Shown here in pieces: positions 1 through 9,200 of a stretch of 64,000 bases of DNA (within the stretch, counting starts at the first letter, position 1; each line of letters starts with the position of its first letter). A program made the translations under genes and the position numbers. The DNA is taken from positions 19,041 to 83,040 of the forward strand of contig CALCST010000039.1 in the NCBI GenBank assembly GCA_937894065.1, read 5' to 3'. This stretch comes from an uncultured Parabacteroides sp. GTDB taxonomy: Bacteria > Bacteroidota > Bacteroidia > Bacteroidales > Tannerellaceae. The notes under the pieces were generated by a model. That model was not told the DNA's origin, made no database searches, and worked only from the letters and a program-made list of their open reading frames with translations.

Positions 1-239
1 TTGAACGGAGTCAATTTCCCATCAATATAATTTCCATAATAAATAGAACTGTTGCTTTCGCAAGGATAAACCTCCAGTATGCCGGTTAGAGGACTGTAGC
101 TGGTTTCACTGTTTACCGTTGCAGTAATTCGTGGTGATACAAGGTTGTCTTGTGATTCATTTCCTGGAATATCGCAATCTTTTGAGCAGGAAAACATCGA
201 TGCAATTAAGCAGAAAGCACTGAAAATTTTTGTTTTCAT
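1..239 (-). CDS. Lipoprotein, 5' part only (runs off the window)
   Basis: Reading leftward from the ATG at 237-239, the frame is open to the window edge (79 codons). The product begins MKTKIFSAFCLIASMFSCSK, a charged start, a hydrophobic stretch and a lipobox-like MFSC with Cys18 as the likely lipidated residue, so an outer- or inner-membrane-anchored lipoprotein is expected. The remaining visible residues (DCDIPGNESQDN, then a segment rich in Thr, Ser and Tyr) match no family I recognise. It is divergent from the large surface protein at 861, and the 620-bp gap between them carries paired CACCTAGGTG palindromes that could serve either gene. The function is unknown. Confidence 0.7.
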   Translation of the reverse strand, partial: MKTKIFSAFCLIASMFSCSKDCDIPGNESQDNLVSPRITATVNSETSYSPLTGILEVYPCESNSSIYYGNYIDGKLTPF

Positions 240-522
240 ATTTTTATTCTTTTAGTGAGTTTCTATGGTTCTTTCGGAGCAATGTTAGCATAAAGAATAC
301 AATTGGTCTCTTGGTTTCGTTGTTCGTAAGAATCATCTGTTAATATAACATTTGTAAGATTAATATTGTTTTACATTTTGCCGAAAAAAGATAATAGTTT
401 TATTGCTTATTTTCATGATGTTATTGTTCTGATTCGGGTATCAATCAAAACTTACTTCTAATACATTAATAATATGGATTGGTAATGGAAATTTCACCCT
501 TTTAGTTAATAATTTTTTTCGG

Positions 523-566
523 CTCACCTAGGTGGATTGATTAGCTCACCTAGGTGAGTCAAAATA
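523..566. promoter_or_regulatory. Tandem pair of 22-bp units with palindromic CACCTAGGTG core
   Basis: Two units, 523-544 and 545-566, each start with the 12-mer CTCACCTAGGTG followed by ten variable bases (GATTGATTAG, AGTCAAAATA). The second core extends to the perfect 14-bp palindrome CTCACCTAGGTGAG at 545-558. The CCTAGG centres are exactly 22 bp apart, so two bound dimers would lie on the same DNA face. The same arrangement occurs at 63969-64000. It is probably an operator for a dimeric regulator; the protein is unknown. Confidence 0.6.
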
Positions 567-681
567 AACATCACATCCTCATGAATACTTGTCTATGGTT
601 AATTACATAGTATTATATTGTATGTCGGAGAAATTCTATGAATATTTTATGTCACCAAAAACTGGGGTTTCGTACTAGATA

Positions 682-693
682 ACTTAGCTAAGT
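682..693. promoter_or_regulatory. 12-bp perfect palindrome upstream of promoter
   Basis: ACTTAGCTAAGT is a perfect dyad ending about 41 bp before the -33 element at 735. Its position suits an activator or repressor site for the surface-protein gene at 861, but this rests on symmetry and position only. Confidence 0.3.
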
Positions 694-734
694 GATAAGA
701 AAACAATTGAATCGATAAAAAATCCTTTATAAAA

Positions 735-765
735 TTTGTAGGTATAAAAGAAAGAACTACCTTTG
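735..765 (+). promoter_or_regulatory. Bacteroidetes-type promoter for the surface protein at 861
   Basis: TTTG at 735-738 and TACCTTTG at 758-765 are separated by 19 bp, which matches the TTTG-N19-TAnnTTTG consensus of the Bacteroidetes primary sigma factor. The predicted start near 772 gives a 5' leader of about 90 nt. Confidence 0.75.
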
Positions 766-860
766 CACAGTAGTGGCTATAATATAGATAGCCTTTTTAG
801 AACTTGATATTACACTAGATTTTTAATTACATACTATTAATAACTAAATTTTAAAAGATT

Positions 861-3683
861 ATGAACAAGAAATTTACTTTTATGGTGGCTGCGCTGTTGG
901 CTGCTGGATCTGTGTTCGCTGTACCTAAAGCTGTAAAATTGGAATCTAATACATCTTTAGAAATTACAACAGGTTTCAAATTTTATTTAGGAACAGACTT
1001 CCTTAATGATAAAGATCCTAATGCAAGTAATGCAAAAACATATGTTATGTTTGTTAAGGAAGTTGAAACAAAAGACAAACAGAAAGTTTGGACAATAGCT
1101 ACTAGTTCGGATGAAAATGCTATCCCTGCATTATTTGAGATTAGGGAGCTTAATAAGAAAGCTTCAAATGCTGTTTTTGAATTGTGGGCAAATGGTAATA
1201 AAATTTATGCACAAGTTAATGGTATAGCGGCAACAAAGGATGTAAACTCTACAGATTTATATTCTGAATATTATGTAGAAAATGCTTATTCTGGTGCAAC
1301 AGATAAATTTACAGCTTCTGAATTGACTGGAGTAAAGGTTTATGCTCCTAATGGAAGCTCTGTAATGACTACTTATACTAAGTCTTATATTACTTCAGAA
1401 AAGTATACAGAAGAAGAATTTAAATCATATAATGGAAATATTGAAAATAAGCCTTTCAGCTTAAGCTTTAATTATGAAACAGAAAACCTTGAAGGTAACG
1501 TATTTACTGATATGGTTGCTGTTGATGTTAATTCAAATGTTGTTTTTGTAAAAGGTGATGCGGAGAAAATAGCTGAATTCTCGAAACCTACAAATTCAAA
1601 TGTAAAAGATCCAAAATATAAAGATCTTCAGTTTATTGCTGTTCAAAAGGATGCAAAGTATGATATTGATGCAATTGCAGCAAATGAAGGTTTGAAGTTG
1701 GTATGGGTTAGTGGTGAAACTTTAGCTAAGCCTGAAAATAATGATAAATATTATACAGAATTTACTATTAATGAAGCAGACTGCTTGAATGCTGAAGGAG
1801 AATTGACTATTACTGTTAATGGTCTTGATGTTAATGTAGGTGCAGTTCGTCCTTCTGCAACAGATAATACAACTTATGTAACTACTGTTGCAACTACAGA
1901 TTCTAAGTTTACTGCTTCTCCAGCAATCTTAGGTAGCAATGAATATTTGCCAGCTGATATCTTGTTGAAGAAAGGCGAACAGAGTGTTGTTAGCATTTAC
2001 TTCACAAGTGGAAAACCTGAAACAGAGGAATATCATAAATATTTATCAATAAATGGTTCTAGCTATGTAACAAAGTCTTATGTTGAAGCAGATCCAACAT
2101 TGCCAGAAAACCAGTGGGTTGTTGTAGGTTTTGATGGTAAATTTAAATTTACTTTTGCTAATCGTGCAGACAAAGCTAAGACAATAGAATTGACACTTGC
2201 TAAAGGTGGAGAAGAAGGTGGATATACAGCAACATCTAATAAAAATATTACAGATGGTTCTGGTTCATATTCTGTTAAGTTCTTACCTATTGCTGTAACT
2301 CGTACAGATGGTTATTTGGCTTTGACAGAAGATCAGGTTAAAGAAGGTATCAAACTTTCTTTCACAGGTAAGACTGATTTAGTTGGTGAAAAGACTTTCT
2401 ATGCTGTTAATGCAAACAATGTGCTTATTCCTTCTTTGGAAGAAACAGGTTGGGATGCTTTGAAACCTGTTGTAAAAGTTAATACTTCTAAAGAAAATGA
2501 ACCTGCTATTTTATCTGAATATAACTTTGCTTGTTTGGATGATAAAGGAAATGTGACAACTTCTAAGAAAGATACAATCTATGTTCCTGCTTATCATTTT
2601 ATGACAGTAGGTGCAGATACAGAGGAGACATCAGATGATAAGTATTTGTCAGATCTTACTTTTGCAGGAAACACAAAAGGTACATACGCTTTTGCTAAAA
2701 CTTCTGCAGGTTATGTGTTGACTACGTTAGGTACTACTACTTATTCAAGTGTAAGAAATGAAGAATATTACACTGTCAATTCTGAAAATACAGTATTGTC
2801 TTTTGCAAAAACTAACAAATTGCAAAATAACATAGCAAACTCAGAAGTAATTAACTCTACATTTGCAGTTGTAAAAATTGATTCACCGGTTGAATTGAAC
2901 GAATCATTACCAGCAGTTCCTGGCCACTATACATTTGACAACGAACGTGGTTCTATCAATGTAACAGACATCAAGGGTATAAATGAAGGAGCTTTGGCTT
3001 CTGAAGGTTTGGTATTCTGGTTGGATACTGCAGATATTGAAAAAGAAATACCTTCATTCTATGTATCTTATGGTATCAAGGATGAAAAGGTTGCTCGTAA
3101 CTATATGTTCAACCCAATTGATTCTGCGAGAGTATTTGATGAAGCTACAGCTAAATATAAATATAATGATGTTTACTTCTATGGTGAAGATGCAAATGTA
3201 GATGCTAATACAAACAAAGCTCAAAATACTTTGAAAGCAGCATTTGCTAAGACTGCTATCGAAGAAGGTAAAGATTTGGCTGATGAATTTAAGTTCAATA
3301 TTACTTTGGCTCCAGAGTCTACAGATGAATATATCCTTACAACTGTAAGCAATGGTTTGAATGATAAACAGCTTTATGTTGCTCAGCAGAATGGTGTTGT
3401 TATCTTGACTGAAGACAGCAAAAAAGCAATGGCATTCACTGTAAACAAAGCTGACGCTCCAACATCTAACGAAGGTGTTTCTACATCAGAAGTTGCAGTT
3501 GTAGCAAACAACGGTTCAGTAGTAGTTAAGAACGCAGCAGGTAAGAACGTAGTAGTATCTACAATCTTGGGTCAGGTAGTAGCTAACGAAGTATTGACAT
3601 CAGACAACGCAACAATCAACGTTCCTGCAGGTATCGTAGTTGTAGCAGTTGACGGTGAAAGCTTCAAAGTAAGCGTAAAATAA
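861..3683 (+). CDS. Large secreted surface protein with DUF6383 / T9SS-like C-terminal domain
   Basis: The 940-residue product has an N-terminal signal peptide (about residues 1-20, cleavage after SVFA) and a long Thr/Asn/Lys-rich body without recognisable catalytic motifs. The last 75 residues (866-940, beginning APTSNEGVST) form a compact beta-rich domain containing KNAAGKNVVVSTILGQVV and a terminal FKVSVK. That layout resembles the DUF6383 family and type IX secretion C-terminal domains (short hydrophobic strands, G-Q/G-R turn, P-A-G-I, final basic strand). The gene at 11424 ends in a related domain. The DNA encoding the C-terminal domain uses AAC for all of its Asn codons whereas the body mostly uses AAT, which suggests a modular origin. 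A promoter (735) and a terminator (3761) make it monocistronic. The role is unknown; cell-surface display is inferred. Confidence 0.85.
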   Translation: MNKKFTFMVAALLAAGSVFAVPKAVKLESNTSLEITTGFKFYLGTDFLNDKDPNASNAKTYVMFVKEVETKDKQKVWTIATSSDENAIPALFEIRELNKKASNAVFELWANGNKIYAQVNGIAATKDVNSTDLYSEYYVENAYSGATDKFTASELTGVKVYAPNGSSVMTTYTKSYITSEKYTEEEFKSYNGNIENKPFSLSFNYETENLEGNVFTDMVAVDVNSNVVFVKGDAEKIAEFSKPTNSNVKDPKYKDLQFIAVQKDAKYDIDAIAANEGLKLVWVSGETLAKPENNDKYYTEFTINEADCLNAEGELTITVNGLDVNVGAVRPSATDNTTYVTTVATTDSKFTASPAILGSNEYLPADILLKKGEQSVVSIYFTSGKPETEEYHKYLSINGSSYVTKSYVEADPTLPENQWVVVGFDGKFKFTFANRADKAKTIELTLAKGGEEGGYTATSNKNITDGSGSYSVKFLPIAVTRTDGYLALTEDQVKEGIKLSFTGKTDLVGEKTFYAVNANNVLIPSLEETGWDALKPVVKVNTSKENEPAILSEYNFACLDDKGNVTTSKKDTIYVPAYHFMTVGADTEETSDDKYLSDLTFAGNTKGTYAFAKTSAGYVLTTLGTTTYSSVRNEEYYTVNSENTVLSFAKTNKLQNNIANSEVINSTFAVVKIDSPVELNESLPAVPGHYTFDNERGSINVTDIKGINEGALASEGLVFWLDTADIEKEIPSFYVSYGIKDEKVARNYMFNPIDSARVFDEATAKYKYNDVYFYGEDANVDANTNKAQNTLKAAFAKTAIEEGKDLADEFKFNITLAPESTDEYILTTVSNGLNDKQLYVAQQNGVVILTEDSKKAMAFTVNKADAPTSNEGVSTSEVAVVANNGSVVVKNAAGKNVVVSTILGQVVANEVLTSDNATINVPAGIVVVAVDGESFKVSVK

Positions 3684-3690
3684 TACCGGT

Positions 3691-3748
3691 TACAAATTAA
3701 CAAGTTGACGAGTTGACAAATTTGTTGATAAGTTGACAAGTTATAAAT
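3691..3748. repeat. Octamer-period repeat tract (AAGTTGAC type)
   Basis: Between the stop codon and the terminator there are successive octamers AAGTTGAC, GAGTTGAC, AAGTTGAC and AAGTTATA with short interruptions. It belongs to the dispersed intergenic family found at many gene borders in this window. Confidence 0.6.
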
Positions 3749-3760
3749 AAATTCAGAAAA

Positions 3761-3790
3761 GAGGTTGCATGAAAATGCAGCCTCTTTTTG
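3761..3790 (+). terminator. Intrinsic terminator
   Basis: GAGGTTGCAT pairs with ATGCAGCCTC (3775-3784, one G-T pair) across a four-base loop and is followed by TTTTTG. It ends the surface-protein transcript. Confidence 0.85.
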
Positions 3791-4016
3791 TTTTACATTG
3801 GAGTCTATATTTGGTAATGGCTATTCGAACAGTTTCGATTTAGCATTTTTTGTTGTACAATATTGTATGAACTTTAACCCATCAACTTGTCATAAAAATA
3901 TCATTTTGTAACGCGTTTTTATGTTCTAAAACATAGTTATTGAGTGTATGCCAAGAAAAATTAATACAAAAAGTTATTTTTTCTGAATAATTTATTGGAA
4001 CTTGTTATAAACCCCT

Positions 4017-4024
4017 TATATTTG
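4017..4024 (+). promoter_or_regulatory. Probable -7 element for the ROK kinase
   Basis: TATATTTG fits TAnnTTTG. Upstream at about 3994-3997 there is only ATTG in place of TTTG. The leader to the ATG at 4073 would be about 45 nt. Confidence 0.5.
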
Positions 4025-4072
4025 TGAAACAAAAGAACACAAACAATAATTATTAATCCAATATAAGTAATC

Positions 4073-5050
4073 ATGGAGAAACCTTATGTAGTAGGTATTG
4101 ATATAGGTGGTACCAATACTGTATTTGGCGTTGTTGACGCTCGTGGAACAATCTTGTATAGTGGTTCTATCAAAACTGGTAAATATACAGATATAGATGA
4201 TTATGTTGAAGCATTGAGCAATGGTTTGCTTAACGTAATCAATCAGGCTGGTGGCCCTGAAAAGATTAAAGGTATTGGTGTAGGTGCGCCAAACGGAAAC
4301 TTCTTTAACGGTTGCATTGAATTTGCACCAAACTTGCCATGGAAAGGTAAAGTTCCATTGGCTCAGTTGATCAGTGAAAAAGTTGGTGGTATTCCAGTAG
4401 CTTTGACAAACGATGCTAACGCAGCTGCAATTGGTGAAATGACTTATGGTGCTGCTCGTGGTATGAAAGACTTTATCGTTATCACATTGGGTACAGGTGT
4501 AGGTAGCGGTATCGTAGTTGGCGGCAACTTGGTTTACGGTCATGACGGTTTTGCCGGTGAGTTAGGTCACGTTATCATGCGTCGTAACAACGGTCGTGCT
4601 TGTGGTTGCGGTCGTATGGGTTGTTTGGAAGCTTATGCTTCTGCAACAGGTGTTGCTCGCACAGCTCGCGAATTCTTGGAAATCCGCAAAGAAGACAGTT
4701 TGTTGCGTGAATTGGATCCGGATGAAATCACTTCAAAGGATGTATTCGATGCAGCAATGAAGAACGATAAGCTTGCTTTGGAAATCTTCGAATTCACTGG
4801 TACAATGTTGGGTGAAGCATTCGCTGACTTCGTAGCATTCTCTAGCCCTGAAGCTATCATCTTGTTCGGTGGTTTGACTAAGGCTGGCGACTTGATCATG
4901 AACCCAGTTAAACGTTCAATGGACAAGAACATGCTTAAAGTTTACGAAGGCAAAACTAAACTTTTGTTCTCTCAGTTGAAGGAAAGCGATGCAGCAGTTC
5001 TTGGTGCTAGTGCTTTGGGCTGGGAAGTTAAAGAACCATCTGCTCTTTAA
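4073..5050 (+). CDS. ROK family sugar kinase (glucokinase-like)
   Basis: The 325-residue protein has the expected ROK length. The phosphate-binding motif GIDIGGTN is at residues 8-15, the catalytic Asp lies in TNDANAAAIGE (Asp114), and the ROK zinc site is formed by GELGH (His166) and the Cys cluster CGCGRMGC (Cys177, 179, 184), followed by LEAYAS. It should phosphorylate glucose or a related hexose with ATP in the cytoplasm; the exact sugar cannot be read from the sequence. It lacks an N-terminal helix-turn-helix, so it is an enzyme and not a ROK repressor. Codon choice is biased towards AAC, GGT and GTT, as in strongly expressed genes. It has its own promoter-like element and a strong terminator (5076), so it is monocistronic. 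Confidence 0.92.
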   Translation: MEKPYVVGIDIGGTNTVFGVVDARGTILYSGSIKTGKYTDIDDYVEALSNGLLNVINQAGGPEKIKGIGVGAPNGNFFNGCIEFAPNLPWKGKVPLAQLISEKVGGIPVALTNDANAAAIGEMTYGAARGMKDFIVITLGTGVGSGIVVGGNLVYGHDGFAGELGHVIMRRNNGRACGCGRMGCLEAYASATGVARTAREFLEIRKEDSLLRELDPDEITSKDVFDAAMKNDKLALEIFEFTGTMLGEAFADFVAFSSPEAIILFGGLTKAGDLIMNPVKRSMDKNMLKVYEGKTKLLFSQLKESDAAVLGASALGWEVKEPSAL

Positions 5051-5075
5051 TTGATTTAATGTTATCATAATATGG

Positions 5076-5111
5076 AAAAGGATATGCGGCTTGGGCTGCG
5101 TATCCTTTTTT
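5076..5111 (+). terminator. Intrinsic terminator after the ROK kinase
   Basis: AAAAGGATATGC pairs with GCGTATCCTTTT around a short loop and ends in a T run, about 25 bp after the stop codon. Confidence 0.85.
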
Positions 5112-5172
5112 AGTAGGTGAGGAGAGAAGGAGTTAAAGGTGTTAGAGGAAGTTAGATGGAGTTAGAGGTCGA
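5105..5172. repeat. GGAGTTAG/GGAGTTAA-type repeat tract
   Basis: The tract has loosely repeated GGAGTTA, GTTAGAGGA and GGAGTTAGAGG segments directly after the terminator. It is the purine-rich variant of the octamer repeats, also seen at 5801-5832 and 11041-11080. Confidence 0.45.
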
Positions 5173-5193
5173 TAGTATTTAGGTGCTATTATC

Positions 5194-5292
5194 AAACTTA
5201 TAAACTTACAAACTCAAAAACTATTATTTAAGGCTTTCAGCCTTATCCATTGTCTCTGAAACCTTGTCAACTCAAAAACTTAAAAACTCAAA
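5194..5292. repeat. Octamer repeats abutting the Nudix start codon
   Basis: AAACTTAT, AAACTTAC, AAACTCAA and AAACTATT follow one another at exactly 8-bp steps from 5194 to 5225. After a small AAGGCTTTCAGCCTT hairpin (5230-5244) and a partial copy of the 29-bp motif (5250-5272), three more octamers (CAACTCAA, AAACTTAA, AAACTCAA) run to 5292, the base before the ATG at 5293. The repeat therefore supplies the translation-initiation region. Confidence 0.65.
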
Positions 5293-5817
5293 ATGCATCC
5301 ATTAAACCAATTCAAATTCTGCCCCAAATGCGGGTCGGAACATTTCGTCGATAATGATGAAAAATCAAAGAAATGTGAGGAATGCGGATTCGTATATTAT
5401 TTGAATCCCTCATCAGCCGTAGCCTGTTTTATCAGAAACAAGGACGGAGAATTTCTGGTAGTTCGCCGTGGAAAAGAACCGGCAAAAGGAACACTGGACT
5501 TGCCCGGCGGTTTTGTTGACAGATTTGAATCTGCCGAGGAAGCAGTACGTCGTGAAGTGAAGGAAGAAACAGGTTTGGAAATAGGTGAATGCCGTTATTT
5601 ATTCTCTATACCTAATATATACGTATATAGTTGTTTTGAAGTTCATACATTGGATATGTTCTTTATGTGTGAGGTCGACGATTTTGCCGGTGCAGTTGCC
5701 GCCGATGATGCAGAGGAAATTCTGCCGTTGAAATTGGAGGAAATGGATTGTCGGAAGTTTGGGTTGAGGTCGATAAGTGAGGCGGTGGAAAGGTTTGGAA
5801 AGGAGTCAAGAAGTTAA
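5293..5817 (+). CDS. Nudix hydrolase with N-terminal zinc ribbon
   Basis: The 174-residue product begins with a zinc ribbon (Cys10, Cys13, Cys28, Cys31, in CPKCG and CEECG) followed by a Nudix fold. The Nudix box spans residues 72-95: GGFVDRFE, then REVKEETGL. NudC-like NADH pyrophosphatases share the ribbon-plus-Nudix order but are longer and carry an SQPWPFPxS motif, which is absent here, so the substrate (a nucleoside diphosphate derivative) is open. The start is fixed by the ATG directly after an octamer repeat tract; no Shine-Dalgarno is visible. A GC-rich hairpin follows the gene. Confidence 0.88.
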   Translation: MHPLNQFKFCPKCGSEHFVDNDEKSKKCEECGFVYYLNPSSAVACFIRNKDGEFLVVRRGKEPAKGTLDLPGGFVDRFESAEEAVRREVKEETGLEIGECRYLFSIPNIYVYSCFEVHTLDMFFMCEVDDFAGAVAADDAEEILPLKLEEMDCRKFGLRSISEAVERFGKESRS

Positions 5818-5832
5818 GGAGTCAAGAAGTTT
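5801..5832. repeat. GGAGTCAAGAAGTTAA-type tandem repeat at a gene 3' end
   Basis: GGAGTCAAGAAGTT is present twice in tandem, separated by AAG, overlapping the last codons and stop codon (5815-5817) of the Nudix gene. The C-terminal residues KESRS are therefore encoded by repeat sequence, which suggests the repeat can invade coding ends. Confidence 0.5.
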
Positions 5833-5877
5833 GTTGTTTTCTATCTAAATTTTGGCTGAAGACCTTTGATTTTACAG

Positions 5878-5900
5878 CGTAGGGCAGCGCCCTACGTTTT
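5878..5900 (+). terminator. GC-rich hairpin with T tail
   Basis: CGTAGGGC pairs perfectly with GCCCTACG across a three-base loop, followed by TTTT, about 60 bp after the Nudix stop codon. It is a likely terminator or part of an interspersed repeat. Confidence 0.6.
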
Positions 5901-5909
5901 GACCGCCCC

Positions 5910-5976
5910 CATACCAAATGCGCCCTGAAAGGGCAGAACTGAGTGAAGTTCTGTCCCTTCAGGGCTTATTGTATGG
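5910..5976. repeat. Long imperfect inverted repeat (GCCCTGAAAGGGC type)
   Basis: The arms at 5922-5940 and 5947-5965 (19 bp each, about two mismatches; GCCCTGAA at one end, AGAACT at the other) enclose a six-base loop. An outer pair CATAC (5910-5914) and GTATGG (5971-5976) extends the dyad. It looks like a REP-like palindromic unit or tiny non-autonomous element. No second copy is in this window. Confidence 0.5.
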
Positions 5977-6035
5977 TATATATCCTGAAACATGGGGAGT
6001 TTTGTGCTATATAATTTAAGGCTTTCAGCCTTGAA

Positions 6036-6072
6036 GCTCCTTGTCAACTCGTCCCCTTGTCAACTTGTTCCC
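6036..6072. repeat. CTTGTCAACT repeat tract
   Basis: CCTTGTCAACTCGTCC and CCTTGTCAACTTGTTCC follow each other directly after a second copy of the AAGGCTTTCAGCCTT hairpin (6019-6033). The same hairpin-plus-tract combination occurs at 5230-5272, so the two form a composite repeat. Confidence 0.5.
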
Positions 6073-6140
6073 TTTTACTCACTATCTTTTCATAAGATAG
6101 GATACGGCTCGGCAATATCAAATCAAAAACAAGCTTTAGA

Positions 6141-6172
6141 TTTGACATTGCTCTCTCCTTTCACTATCTTTG
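6141..6172 (+). promoter_or_regulatory. Bacteroidetes-type promoter for the TPR/barrel operon
   Basis: TTTG at 6141-6144 and TATCTTTG at 6165-6172 are spaced by 20 bp, close to the consensus. The leader to the ATG at 6268 would be about 90 nt. Confidence 0.75.
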
Positions 6173-6267
6173 CAAAATATTTATAAAACAACTTATTGAG
6201 TTTGTTTGTTATAAAATAGAACATAGTGTTTGCCTTTCAGGCATTCACATACAAATAATAAAGAGTG

Positions 6268-9200
6268 ATGAAAAGAATATTGATTCCATTGTGTCTGGTT
6301 TTGGGCAGTACTGTGGCAATGGGCCAGAGATCATATCAGTTCCAGACAAATGACCGTCTTTTCCAGGAAGGGAAGGAGTTTTTTGTCCAGCAGAACTATT
6401 CGGGCTGCATCGATAAACTGGAAGCATATAAGAAACATGCAACAGATGCCGATCTTATTCAGGAGGCAGACTATATGCTGGTTTGCTCGGCTTTTGAGCA
6501 GGGAAGACCGAACGCTGGCGAATTGCTGAAGAATTATCTGGATGTATATCCTGATACTCGTCATGCTGATGATATTTGTTTCCGAATCGGTTCAGTTCAT
6601 TTTGGTAATGGTGAATATGAAAAGGCAATATATTGGCTTCAGGAGGCAAATATAGATATGCTTTCTCCGGAAGAACAGGAGGCTAGCAGTTATCGTCTTG
6701 CTTATTCGCTATTGCAGAAAGGTGATTTGGAAAAATCAAGAGCTTACTTTGAACGGATAAAAGAGATTGGAAGTACATATCAGGAAGCATCAGCATATTA
6801 TGTTGCTTATATTGATTATGCGGATGGAAAATATAACAAGGCTTTGGTTGAATTCGAAGAATTAAGTAACCTGTCTGCATATCAGGAACAATCTGCTTAC
6901 TACATCACTCAGATATATTTTATACAGAACAAATACAGACAGGCAGCTGAATCCGGAGAGGATTTGCTGAAGTCATATCCGGACAGCGAGAACAACACTG
7001 AAATATATCGTGTTGTCGGTAATTCGTATTATCATTTGGGAAATGAAGTTAAGGCTACAAAAGCTTTGGCTAAGTATATTTCTGAGGCTGAAAGTCCGTT
7101 GAGAAGTGATTTGTATTTACTTGGTGTATGTTATTACAATCAGGGTAAATTCAGCGACGCAGTGAGATGCTTCGGAAAGACTGTAAGCGAGAACGACGAG
7201 CTGACTCAGAATGCTTATCTTTATCTCGGACAGTCGTATCTGAAACTTAACGACAAGAATAATGCCCGCATGGCGTTTGAGGCTGCGGCAACTTCTTCAT
7301 ACGATGAGCAGATACGCGAGGTCGCATTATATAACTATGCATTGCTTATCCACGAAACTGGATTTACTGGATTCGGCGAGTCTGTGACTATATTTGAGGA
7401 CTTCCTTAATGATTTTCCTAATTCACGATATGCAGATAAGGTGAATGATTATCTTGTGGAGGTTTATCTTACTACAAAGAACTATGATGCTTCGCTTGCT
7501 TCAATACAGAAAATCAAGCATCCGAGTACAAAGATATTGGCAGCAAAGCAAAGTATATTGTTCCAGTTGGGAACTCAGTCTTTCACTAATGTCAAGCTTG
7601 ATGAAGCAATAGATTACTTCAGTGAAGCTATAAAGATGGGAGTTTATGACACTGAGGCTCGCAATGATGCTTATTTCTGGAGGGGAGAATCTTTCTACCG
7701 TAAGGGAGAATATGACATTGCTATCTCCGACTACAGAACTTATCTGAACAATACTTCGCAGCGCAGTGGCGAGATGTATGCTCTTGCATATTATAACCTG
7801 GGCTACGGCTATTTCAAGAAGAAAAATTATGACGAGGCTTTGAACCGCTTCCGCCAGTATGTGAATATGGTGAGCGACCAGCAAACTGCTTCGTGTGCTG
7901 ATGCCTATAACAGAATTGGTGACTGTCTGTTCCACAGCCGTCAGTTTGCTGCAGCTGAGGAAAACTATAACAAGGCTGCACAGCTGTTGCCTTCTGCCGG
8001 TGATTATTCTGTTTATCAGAAAGGATTCGTGCTAGGTTTGCAGAAGGATTACAGAGGCAAAATCAGTACACTGGACAGACTTATCCGAGAATATCCGGAA
8101 TCGCAGTATGTGGATGATGCTCTGTTTGAGAAAGGACGTGCTTATGTGTTGCTTGGTGACGACAATCAGGCAGCAATGGCATTTGAATCTCTTATGAAAA
8201 ATTATCCTGAAAGCAGTTTGGCGCGTAAGGGTGGAATTCAGCTTGGTCTGATATATTTCAATGCCAACAAACCGGAAAAGGCTGCTGAAGCTTATAAGAA
8301 TGTAATCAGCAAATATCCGGGAACAGAAGAAGCCAAAGTGGCTCTTCAGGATTTGAAGTCTGTTTATATCGATTTGAATGATATCAATTCGTTTGCGGAT
8401 TATGTGAACTCTTTGGGTGGAAATGTTCATCTGGAAATCTCTGAACAGGACTCTCTGACATATCTCGCTGCCGAAAAATTGTTTATGCGTGGCGACAATG
8501 ACGGAGCACGACGCAGTATGCAGAATTATTTGCAGCAGTATCCTAAAGGTGCTTTCAGCTCAAATGCTAATTACTATTTGGGAAGTATAGCATTCTCGCA
8601 GAAGAATTATGATGAAGCTGAAACATTCTTTGATTCTGTTATCAAGAGCGGAGATATGAAATTTATGGAGGAAGCAGTTGCCCGCAAGTCTGAAATACAA
8701 TATAACCGCAAGGACTATGCCGCGGCGTTGGAAACATTCCGCCGTTTGCATAAGATTGCAGAGAATCCGGATAATAAGGAAGCTGCAAGTCTTGGTGTTA
8801 TGAGATGTGCTTTGCAGATTGGTGATGGAAAAGAAGCTCTTTCTGCAGCAAATGATTTGTTGAAGAATCAGAAAGTTTCTCCAGAAATTGCAGCTGAGGC
8901 GCGTTATGTGAGAGCTAAGGCTTATATGGATTCGAAGAACGAAGAAAAAGCTCTTGCCGACTTGAAGATTCTGGCTGAAGATACACGAACAGTGCATGGA
9001 GCTGAAGCGCGTTATTTGCTTGCCCAGCTATATTATGACAGCCATGAGGACAAGAAAGCTGAAAAAGTGCTTGAGGATTTCGCTAAAAACGGAACACCGC
9101 ATCAGTACTGGCTTGCCCGTGGTTTCATTCTTTGGGCAGATATCTATATCCGTCAGGGTGATGATGTTCAGGCACGGGTTTATCTGAACAGCTTGAAGAA

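Larger units (their letters stand above)
240..860. other. Long divergent intergenic region
   Basis: This 621-bp AT-rich gap separates a leftward lipoprotein gene from a rightward surface-protein gene. It contains the CACCTAGGTG tandem pair (523-566), a 12-bp perfect palindrome ACTTAGCTAAGT (682-693) and a Bacteroidetes promoter (735-765). I see no convincing ORF or RNA gene in the rest. Confidence 0.7.

Noticed and set aside
4016..4543. Long minus-strand ORF inside the ROK kinase gene
   Set aside because: It is a shadow of a strongly codon-biased gene on the other strand, with a Cys/Thr-rich improbable translation and no initiation signal.
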